From contig RFJE01000016.1 in assembly GCA_003695005.1 (NCBI GenBank), positions 1 to 5,298 of the forward strand: a DNA stretch of 5,298 nucleotides, read 5' to 3'. This document shows, piece after piece, positions 1 through 5,298 of this stretch (positions are counted from its first letter, which is position 1; each line of letters opens with the position of its first letter). The notes beneath the pieces are model-generated. The model saw nothing but the letters and a program-made list of their open reading frames with translations, searched no databases and was not told where the DNA came from. This DNA comes from Candidatus Hydrogenedentota bacterium (lineage in GTDB: Bacteria > Spirochaetota > Leptospiria > Turneriellales > J094). The translations under genes and the position numbers were made by a program.

Positions 1-227
1 CTGTGCAAGTTATGCCTATTGTGTTGGCTGGATTTTATGCAGGTAGTATTGAAGGCAATTATACACAGTCGTACTTTATGCCTGCGTTTAGCGCAGGATC
101 CCTTGTCGACTATTTTTTAACAAAAAAAATCACAGTTTCACTAAATTTTACGTTTAACTATATGTATAGCCGTGAATCCCTATTTTTCTTTACAGACATT
201 TTATTAGGTGCAGGTTATCGATTCTAA
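1..227 (+). CDS. C-terminal fragment of a probable outer-membrane beta-barrel protein (5' end outside window)
   Basis: The reading frame is open from the left edge; the first complete codon is at position 3 (a GTG read here as internal Val, not as a start) and the stop TAA is at 225-227. About 74 residues are visible. They show no catalytic motif but several stretches of alternating polar and hydrophobic/aromatic residues, for example KITVSLNFTFNYMYS and the last strand LFFFTDILLGAGYRF. The protein ends in Phe preceded by Tyr-Arg, the usual C-terminal signature recognised by the BAM complex in outer-membrane barrels. From this I infer a barrel protein of the outer membrane, perhaps a small OmpA/OmpW-like or spirochaetal surface barrel; ligand and role cannot be told. 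It precedes the amidase gene on the same strand, with 113 bases between them. Family assignment needs the missing N-terminal part. Confidence 0.6.
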   Translation, partial: VQVMPIVLAGFYAGSIEGNYTQSYFMPAFSAGSLVDYFLTKKITVSLNFTFNYMYSRESLFFFTDILLGAGYRF

Positions 228-262
228 AGCTAACTTTCGCCAGGAAATTTTGCTTTCGACGC

Positions 263-278
263 CTTTTTGCGCAAAAAG
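263..278. repeat. Perfect 16-base palindrome in the 228-340 intergenic gap
   Basis: CTTTTTGCGCAAAAAG is identical to its own reverse complement. It sits 35 bases after the stop of the barrel gene and 62 bases before the amidase start. There is no spacer for a good hairpin loop and no T-run after it, so it does not look like a standard Rho-independent terminator. A dimeric regulator site is possible but is only inference. The rest of the 113-base gap is AT-rich and has no ORF or RNA that I recognise. Confidence 0.35.
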
Positions 279-340
279 AAAAACATTCGCACATACTCTT
301 TTTCAGCTTGCCAGGCTGTGTAAAAAATTAGCGCTCTTCT

Positions 341-397
341 ATGCGTTTATTATCCTGTCTTTTTTTCTCGGTTCTGCTTTCTAAATCTATTTTCGCC
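341..397 (+). other. Signal peptide coding segment of the amidase
   Basis: Codes for residues 1-19, MRLLSCLFFSVLLSKSIFA: one N-terminal Arg, a hydrophobic core and an Ala at the expected signal peptidase I site, with Phe20 as the first mature residue. The only Cys (Cys6) is too close to the start for a lipobox, so a lipoprotein is unlikely. The export prediction is by eye. Confidence 0.7.
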
Positions 398-1672
398 TTT
401 ACAGTGGTATTAGATCCCGGACATGGCGGTCGGTATATATCACCTAAATCCGTTTATGGTGATAAGTACGACCCGCTACTACACCGCTACACAGATAAGT
501 TCCGTCCCGGCGCTTATTATGATGGTATGTGGGAAAACGAAGAAGTTTATGAAATTGCAAAGCTTACTAAAAAAATTCTAGAAGATACACAAACCCTTGC
601 GGGTCGTCGGCGATTTTATCGTTTACTTCGAAAATATGGTTACCCGAAAAGAAGAAATTTTCGTCCGATTAAAGTGTTTTTGTCAAGAGAAAATAGTTGG
701 CATACCCGCTACATGGATATTCGAGATGATGTAAATGCGCCGTATCGGCTCTATGACTATCCCGATATCCATACCGGCCAAATGCAACATGGCACGGTAA
801 GCAGGATTCATCGGTTTAAGCCGGAGCTTGTGGTTACTCTTCACTTAACCCGAGGAAAACCGAATTCTTATGGTGCTATGAATGCTGTCATAACGCCTTC
901 ATACTATACTTACAAAAAAGCAATTGAATATGTAAGAAGTTCACGAAAAAAGAGAAAGACAATCCGCAAAAAATTTATGCGATCAAAATGGGGAGATTGG
1001 TTTAAAACTGGCAAAGGACGAGATTCATTCGAATGGTTTTTATGTGATGCTTGGATTTATTTCACCGGATACTGGTCTACGAAAAGTGGATTACAACCGA
1101 TGAAAGAAAAATACCGAGGCTACCGTCATAATATGTTTGATTGGGCATATAAAGATCCACCGGGTTGGGAAAAATCAGCTAGAAAGCATAGACCTTACAC
1201 ACAGTACTCGGATCATTTACGAACCTTTGTGCCTCGGGGAAAGTTTTGGCAGAGGGAAAAATCTAAGTATGAGAGATGGAGAAGAGAGAAAGGTTATGAA
1301 GGCTATGGGGGCGATAACTTATATGCATCGCATGAATTATTGCGATATGTACGAAAAGCTCTTTTACGGCATAAAGTCGATACCCCTAAGACGTTACCCG
1401 AAATTCGACAGCCATATATTTCCACCTGGACAGTGCCAACATTTGTAAATGCAGTATCTGCTTATTTAGAACTTGCTTATATTGATATTCCTAAAGACCA
1501 TCAGCGGATACTAAATTACAAACATGTTTATGCAGAAGCACTCGCTGTAGGTATTTATTCACTTTACTACGGCATAAAGCAACCAAAACGAAATCGCAAA
1601 AAGAATTTGCCATGGGGATGGGCAATTCATTTTGCTAAGTATGGCCGTTATTTTCAAAGTAGTGTTAGGTAA
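341..1672 (+). CDS. Exported N-acetylmuramoyl-L-alanine amidase (Amidase_3 family) with a large internal insertion
   Basis: A zinc amidase that would cut the bond between N-acetylmuramic acid and L-alanine of the stem peptide in periplasmic peptidoglycan. Residues 1-19 form a signal peptide (hydrophobic core, cleavage expected after SIFA), which fixes the ATG at 341 even though no clear Shine-Dalgarno precedes it. The mature protein starts at once with the family's first motif, VVLDPGHGG, with zinc ligand His28. Glu65 in WENEEVYEIA aligns with the second ligand of the usual EKDxxLxIA motif. VFLSRENS (Arg116) matches the TR strand, and ELVVTLHLT supplies the third ligand His168. The catalytic Glu is likely Glu377 in AYLELAYIDIPKD, matching the common VELGFISNPED. 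All key residues are therefore present. Oddly, about 200 residues separate His168 from Glu377, where typical members have well under half of that; the insertion is rich in Lys, Arg, Tyr and Trp. Total length is 443 residues. lepA follows after 45 bases. Confidence 0.85.
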   Translation: MRLLSCLFFSVLLSKSIFAFTVVLDPGHGGRYISPKSVYGDKYDPLLHRYTDKFRPGAYYDGMWENEEVYEIAKLTKKILEDTQTLAGRRRFYRLLRKYGYPKRRNFRPIKVFLSRENSWHTRYMDIRDDVNAPYRLYDYPDIHTGQMQHGTVSRIHRFKPELVVTLHLTRGKPNSYGAMNAVITPSYYTYKKAIEYVRSSRKKRKTIRKKFMRSKWGDWFKTGKGRDSFEWFLCDAWIYFTGYWSTKSGLQPMKEKYRGYRHNMFDWAYKDPPGWEKSARKHRPYTQYSDHLRTFVPRGKFWQREKSKYERWRREKGYEGYGGDNLYASHELLRYVRKALLRHKVDTPKTLPEIRQPYISTWTVPTFVNAVSAYLELAYIDIPKDHQRILNYKHVYAEALAVGIYSLYYGIKQPKRNRKKNLPWGWAIHFAKYGRYFQSSVR

Positions 1673-1717
1673 GAGTCATTCTCTTTACGCATTGTCCATA
1701 GAATCAAAAGTGATCTA

Positions 1718-3550
1718 ATGGATTTTAGTAAAATTCCTGCAGAGAACATACGGAATTTTTCTATCATTGCGCATATTGACCATGGTAAAAGTACGCTTGC
1801 TGATAGGCTGTTAGAGCTTGCTGCGGTAACTGACGATCGAACGAGAAAAGATCAGATTTTAGATAGCATGGATATTGAAAGGGAGCGTGGCATTACGATT
1901 AAATCAAACAGTGCTTCTTTTTTGTACCACTATCAGGATAAGCCATATTTGTTTAACTTAATTGATACCCCTGGCCATGTTGACTTTTCTTACGAAGTGG
2001 CTCGTTCCTTAGCGGCTTGCGAAGGAGTTTTGCTGTTAATTGATGCTACGCAGGGAATTCAGGCACAAACCATTGCAAACTTTTATTTAGCCTTAGAAGC
2101 AGACTTAATGATACTGCCAGTAATTAACAAGGTTGATTTACCCTCGGCAGATCCAGATAGAGTACGCGAACAAATTGAAGAGACTTTAGGTTTAAACCCC
2201 GAAGACGCAGTAGAAGTGAGTGGAAAAACCGGATTTGGAGTGGATAACCTAATGCAAAAAATTGTGGAATATATACCACCGCCTAAAAATACCGAAAAGG
2301 ATCGTTTGCGTGCACTAGCTTATGATGCTTATTTTGACTCATACCGTGGTGTTATAATGAAAGTTCGCATTTTTGACGGTGTGATGCATAAGGATGATAA
2401 AATTCGTTTTATGAGCTCGGATACCGAATACACGGTTGGTGAATTAGGAATTTCGCAAATACAACTTGTGCCCCAGGAAAGGCTCAAAAGTGGTCAGGTT
2501 GGTTATGTGGTAACTGGCATTAAAAATGTATCGGATGTTCATTTAGGTGATACTCTTACTCATAGTGTAAATTCCGCTGAAAAACCGCTTTTTAAGTATC
2601 GCGAAGCAAAGCCAATGGTATTTTCGGGACTTTTCCCTGTAAATGGAGAAGACTATGCTCTATTAAAAGATGCCATGGAAAAGCTTGCATTAAATGACCC
2701 TGCTTTAACGTTTGAGCCAGAAAATAGCGAAGCTTTAGGCTTTGGTTATCGGGTTGGCTATTTAGGCCTTTTACACATGGAAATTGTGCAGGAGCGCCTC
2801 GAAAGAGAGTTTGGCCTTTCGCTTATTAGCACAGCGCCATCTGTAGTGTATCGTGTGCATTTGCGAAATAAGGATGAAGTGATGGAAGTCGATAACCCTG
2901 CAAAATTACCTGATGCGGGGCTCATTGATTTTATAGAAGAGCCTTATGTAAAAGTCACTATCATTACGCCTTCGGAATTTATGGGAAATATTTTAGAGCT
3001 TTTAAATGAGAAGCGAGGGATCAACAATAGCATGGATTATCTTGATACAAAAACAGTGCAAATTGTGTATGAGCTTCCTTTATCCGAAATGATTTATGAG
3101 TTTTATGATAGGCTAAAAAGTGCCTCGAAAGGCTATGCTTCTTTAGACTATGAATTCAGCGAGTATAAAAAGTCCGATTTAGTCAAAGTCGATATTTTAG
3201 TTCATGGCAATAAAGTCGATGCGCTTTCGATGATTGTGCATAGAACACAAGCCGAAGCTCGTGGCCGTGAAGTGATTAAAAACTTACGGGGTTTAATTCG
3301 AAAGCACCAATTCCAAATTGCATTGCAAGCGGCCATTGGTGGTAAAATTATTGCTCGCGAGAATATTTCTGCGCTTCGTAAAAATGTTACAGCAAAATGC
3401 TATGGGGGAGATATTACTCGAAAGCGCAAATTACTAGAAAAGCAAAAAGCAGGAAAAAAACGCATGAAAATGATTGGCAATGTGGAAATTCCTCAAGAAG
3501 CTTTTTTAGCAGTCCTCAAGAAAAATGATGGAAGTTCTTCACGAAAGTAA
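1718..3550 (+). CDS. lepA: Elongation factor 4 (LepA), ribosome-associated translational GTPase
   Basis: LepA/EF4 binds the ribosome and hydrolyses GTP. It back-translocates stalled ribosomes in vitro and has been linked to 30S subunit assembly and initiation in vivo. The protein has 610 residues against about 600 in E. coli and is collinear with it. The G domain shows G1 AHIDHGKST (18-26), G2 RGIT (57-60), G3 DTPGHVD (83-89, with catalytic His87), G4 NKVD (137-140) and a G5-like VSGKTG (167-172). Domain II covers roughly 195-290, and domains III and V follow, with the conserved [17 protein letters not shown] near 340-356 and EKRG at 431-434. The LepA-specific C-terminal domain carries [18 protein letters not shown] (559-576) and [10 protein letters not shown] (587-596). 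The ATG at 1718 gives an N-terminus only a few residues longer than E. coli's before [16 protein letters not shown]; only a weak purine stretch (near 1706-1713) precedes it. The gene lies between the amidase and Nudix genes, and its last 26 bases overlap the latter. Confidence 0.98.
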   Translation: MDFSKIPAENIRNFSIIAHIDHGKSTLADRLLELAAVTDDRTRKDQILDSMDIERERGITIKSNSASFLYHYQDKPYLFNLIDTPGHVDFSYEVARSLAACEGVLLLIDATQGIQAQTIANFYLALEADLMILPVINKVDLPSADPDRVREQIEETLGLNPEDAVEVSGKTGFGVDNLMQKIVEYIPPPKNTEKDRLRALAYDAYFDSYRGVIMKVRIFDGVMHKDDKIRFMSSDTEYTVGELGISQIQLVPQERLKSGQVGYVVTGIKNVSDVHLGDTLTHSVNSAEKPLFKYREAKPMVFSGLFPVNGEDYALLKDAMEKLALNDPALTFEPENSEALGFGYRVGYLGLLHMEIVQERLEREFGLSLISTAPSVVYRVHLRNKDEVMEVDNPAKLPDAGLIDFIEEPYVKVTIITPSEFMGNILELLNEKRGINNSMDYLDTKTVQIVYELPLSEMIYEFYDRLKSASKGYASLDYEFSEYKKSDLVKVDILVHGNKVDALSMIVHRTQAEARGREVIKNLRGLIRKHQFQIALQAAIGGKIIARENISALRKNVTAKCYGGDITRKRKLLEKQKAGKKRMKMIGNVEIPQEAFLAVLKKNDGSSSRK

Positions 3551-4010
3551 ATCGGGAATTCGGTTTGTTTTAAAAAACGGCAAACCACTTGTGGAATATC
3601 CCGAAGCGGCAGGGATTATTGCCATAGAGGACGAGAAGCTAATTATGGTACGCCAGTTTCGAAATGGTTGCTCATGCGAAACTTTAGAAATCCCCGCAGG
3701 AAAAAAAGATCCATCGGAATCCTTACTCCAATGTGCACATCGAGAACTGTATGAAGAAACGGGATATAAGGCAAAAGGCATGAAAAAGCTTTTTTCGTAC
3801 TATCCTGCGATTGGCATTAGCACAGAAAAACTCACTCTATTTCTTGCAAAAGACGTTTACTATGTAAACGAAGGTAATGACCCCGACAAAGACATCTCAA
3901 AAGTAGAAAAAATAAGTTTATCCATGTTAGAAAAAATGCTGCATAAAAATGAAATCATTGATTCAAAAACATTGCTTGCCGTACAGTATTTACTACTGAA
4001 TGGATTTTAA
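3525..4010 (+). CDS. Nudix hydrolase, ADP-ribose pyrophosphatase (NudF)-like
   Basis: A cytoplasmic pyrophosphohydrolase, most likely turning ADP-ribose or a similar sugar nucleotide into AMP plus a sugar phosphate. The Nudix box GX5EX7REUXEEXGU is complete at residues 59-81: Gly59, Glu65, then REL at 73-75, Glu77, Glu78 and Gly80, the Glu residues binding Mg2+. Features pointing to the ADP-ribose subgroup are MVRQFR (41-46) and LEIPAG (54-59) before the box, and [17 protein letters not shown] (92-108) after it, which resembles the SPGxSxExxxxFLA segment of NudF with Pro94 at about the diagnostic distance. Length is 161 residues, slightly shorter than many NudF proteins. The start is either of two adjacent ATGs (3525 or 3528) inside the end of lepA, with only a weak AAGAA upstream, so translation is probably coupled to lepA. 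The 3' end overlaps the convergent DUF4015 gene by 18 bases. The substrate is inferred, not shown. Confidence 0.9.
   Translation: MMEVLHESKSGIRFVLKNGKPLVEYPEAAGIIAIEDEKLIMVRQFRNGCSCETLEIPAGKKDPSESLLQCAHRELYEETGYKAKGMKKLFSYYPAIGISTEKLTLFLAKDVYYVNEGNDPDKDISKVEKISLSMLEKMLHKNEIIDSKTLLAVQYLLLNGF
3993..4010. other. Tail-to-tail overlap of the Nudix and DUF4015 genes
   Basis: The plus-strand Nudix stop (TAA, 4008-4010) lies inside the last codons of the minus-strand DUF4015 gene, whose stop (TAG on the minus strand) is at 3993-3995. The 18 shared bases leave no room for an intergenic terminator. A loose inverted repeat, TTTTAAG (4005-4011) and CTTAAAA (4035-4041), is nearby but lacks a GC stem. Confidence 0.9.
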
Positions 4011-5298
4011 GTCATTCGCTACTCGTAAAATATGCTTAAAAGCTCCCCAAAAGGTATAGCCATCAATCCCCATTTCTTTACTAGCTAGAACTTGATCTAA
4101 AAAGTACTTTTTGCCGTAACCCCAAATACTATTTTTCATAGGAAAGGCTTGTAAATATGGTCGGATAATAGCTTTGCCACTCGCTAAATGCAGGGATCGC
4201 AAAGCACTGTGTCGTAAAAGACGATATGCTCGTTTTTCGCGGGGAACATCGGTTAAATAATAATCCCCAAAATGAGAAGAATACACCATAGGACAAAGTA
4301 CATCTGCAAATTTTAAATAAACATCAATATCTTGTCCAATACGACCCGGGGCACGATAGAGTCCATTGTATCCATAAATATCCATCGAAAGGGGAACTTG
4401 AATGTGCGGCCTTAACTTTGCTAAAAAGTTTTCAAGGGCATCAGTTAAATTTTGCAAAGAGTTTTTCCGGTGAGTATACTTTGTTTTAGAAATATCCCCA
4501 TCAGAAGGAAAACGAATATAGTCGAGTTGGATTTCATCCACGCCAAGGCTCTGCAATTCTTTCATTAAAGGTATGTAATAATTGTCTGCTAAATCTTCGC
4601 GGTAAGGATCAATCCATCTTTCTTTAGGTAGACCAATCCAAGGTTTCCCTGTTTGTTTATTGATAATGGGATAGCCGGACTGGCGAAATAAAACGGGATC
4701 CTTAAAAACCACAAGACGAACCACTAAATACTTATTCCATTTTTTTACTTTTTTTACAATTTGCTTTAAAGAGACAAAAGGCCGAATTGATTTAATTTTT
4801 TTAGCAAATGGTACCTGACTTTTATAGCGCAAATAACCAAAGTCATCTTTCACATCGAGCACCATCCCATCAAAAATATTTTTTTGTAAAAGAGAATCCA
4901 CTTGGTATTGCTTATGTTTATAATTATAAGCTGAAGAATAAAAAAGTTTTTTGCTTTTTGCTTTTTGCATTCTTACTTTTTTTTGCTCACTTAAAACGGG
5001 ATTGTGATTCATTACAAAGCCAAGTGGTTTTCCCGTTCTCTTATCTAAAACACCGACCAATCGAATCGACAGATTCGTATCTTTATCCGGCCAAAACGTT
5101 TTAGAAGAATACAAAAGCTGCCACTTTGCTTGTTGACCATTCCAATTTAATTGATAAATCCCGCGAGAAGTAGACACCATGTATGTATCTTTTGCAAGTT
5201 TTTCCATTCGTAAAAAATCAATCCCTGAGTTTTTAGATGAAAGAGTGTTTGGAACGGGGATTTTTTCAAACCGATATGCTTTTTTTACATAAATACCA
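3993..5298 (-). CDS. DUF4015-type putative glycosyl hydrolase (5' end beyond the right window edge)
   Basis: The stop TAG lies at 3995-3993. Reading back, the frame has an ATG at 5207-5205, but no stop occurs between it and the window edge. The extra codons give a protein-like sequence (GIYVKKAYRFEKIPVPN, then LSSKNSGIDFLR), so this Met is probably internal and the gene is cut off. Counting from that Met (404 residues), about 88-404 is a TIM-barrel-like domain of the DUF4015/COG1306 family. Marks are FDGMVLDVKDDFGYLRY (112-128), LVVRLVVFKDPVL (161-173), GKPW with RWIDPY (187-202), LGVDEIQLDYIRFP (221-234), MDIYGY (275-280), DVLCPMVYSSHF (302-313), IIRPYLQAF (347-355) and GIDGYTFWGAF (380-390). 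Asp118, Asp121 and Asp229 are likely active-site acids by position. The family is thought to cleave polysaccharides; no substrate is known to me. Residues before about 75 include TYMVSTSRGIYQLNWNG, which recalls a beta-propeller blade (weak). A Lys-rich linker (75-88) joins the two parts. Confidence 0.85.
   Translation of the reverse strand, partial: GIYVKKAYRFEKIPVPNTLSSKNSGIDFLRMEKLAKDTYMVSTSRGIYQLNWNGQQAKWQLLYSSKTFWPDKDTNLSIRLVGVLDKRTGKPLGFVMNHNPVLSEQKKVRMQKAKSKKLFYSSAYNYKHKQYQVDSLLQKNIFDGMVLDVKDDFGYLRYKSQVPFAKKIKSIRPFVSLKQIVKKVKKWNKYLVVRLVVFKDPVLFRQSGYPIINKQTGKPWIGLPKERWIDPYREDLADNYYIPLMKELQSLGVDEIQLDYIRFPSDGDISKTKYTHRKNSLQNLTDALENFLAKLRPHIQVPLSMDIYGYNGLYRAPGRIGQDIDVYLKFADVLCPMVYSSHFGDYYLTDVPREKRAYRLLRHSALRSLHLASGKAIIRPYLQAFPMKNSIWGYGKKYFLDQVLASKEMGIDGYTFWGAFKHILRVANDLKSIQ
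4948..4968. repeat. Three perfect tandem copies of a 7-base unit, TTTTTGC, within the DUF4015 gene
   Basis: TTTTTGC occurs at 4948-4954, 4955-4961 and 4962-4968, with a further copy at 4980-4986 after a run of eight T. On the coding (minus) strand it is GCAAAAA and encodes the Lys-rich linker before the hydrolase domain. Seven is not a multiple of three, so gain or loss of one unit would shift the frame. It may equally be just biased codon use for Lys, Ala and Gln in a low-GC genome. Confidence 0.55.

Noticed and set aside
268..297. Possible sigma70-like promoter TTGCGC, 18-base spacer, CATACT
   Set aside because: Both boxes match poorly and such pairs are frequent in AT-rich DNA; too weak to annotate as a feature.
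304..318. Small hairpin (CAGCTT / AGGCTG with a 3-base loop) before the amidase gene
   Set aside because: The stem is six pairs with one G-U and is followed by an A-run, not a T-run, so it is not a terminator for the barrel gene; no conserved RNA element is recognised.
1137..1448. Open frame of 103 codons on the plus strand inside the amidase gene
   Set aside because: It lies wholly within the amidase reading frame, in its insertion region, has no recognisable domain and no ribosome binding site; it is a shadow frame.
3539..3781. Open frame of 80 codons on the minus strand opposite the Nudix gene
   Set aside because: It is antisense to an intact Nudix box and has no domain of its own.
4005..4041. 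Inverted repeat TTTTAAG / CTTAAAA as a bidirectional terminator
   Set aside because: Seven AT-rich pairs over a 23-base loop would be unstable, and the repeat lies in coding sequence.
4808..5104. Open frame of 98 codons on the plus strand opposite the DUF4015 gene
   Set aside because: The KKVFCFLLFAFLLFFAH stretch looks like a membrane segment, but it is only the complement of the Lys-rich linker of the real gene.

Overview
The window reads as a stretch of low-GC chromosome from a diderm bacterium. A spirochaete of the Leptospira group is my best guess, from the style of the LepA/EF4 protein and the company of envelope genes, but this is inference; no rRNA or other clear taxonomic marker is present. 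The first gene ends like an outer-membrane beta-barrel (terminal Gly-Tyr-Arg-Phe), which supports a diderm. I see no mobile elements, CRISPR, tRNA or rRNA. Gene density is high and the arrangement looks like core or conserved accessory genome rather than a recently acquired island.

Layout, left to right. Positions 1-227 hold the 3' end of an outer-membrane-barrel-like gene on the plus strand, cut by the window edge. A 113-base gap (228-340) contains a perfect 16-base palindrome but no convincing terminator. Then three plus-strand genes follow closely: an exported N-acetylmuramoyl-L-alanine amidase with an unusually large insertion (341-1672), the translational GTPase LepA/EF4 (1718-3550), and a Nudix hydrolase of ADP-ribose pyrophosphatase type (3525-4010) whose start lies inside the end of lepA. 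The right quarter is a minus-strand gene for a DUF4015-type putative glycosyl hydrolase. It converges on the Nudix gene with an 18-base tail-to-tail overlap and runs off the right edge of the window without reaching its start.

How the genes fit together. The amidase, lepA and Nudix genes are plausibly one transcription unit (45-base gap, then a 26-base overlap). The amidase cleaves the stem peptide from peptidoglycan, the DUF4015 protein probably acts on a polysaccharide, and the first gene is probably an outer-membrane protein, so three of the five genes concern the envelope. LepA and the Nudix enzyme are housekeeping functions (translation and nucleotide clean-up). I found no evidence for a wholly new system. 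The points most worth a second look are the amidase insertion of about 200 residues, the unfinished N-terminal part of the DUF4015 protein, and the two gene overlaps.
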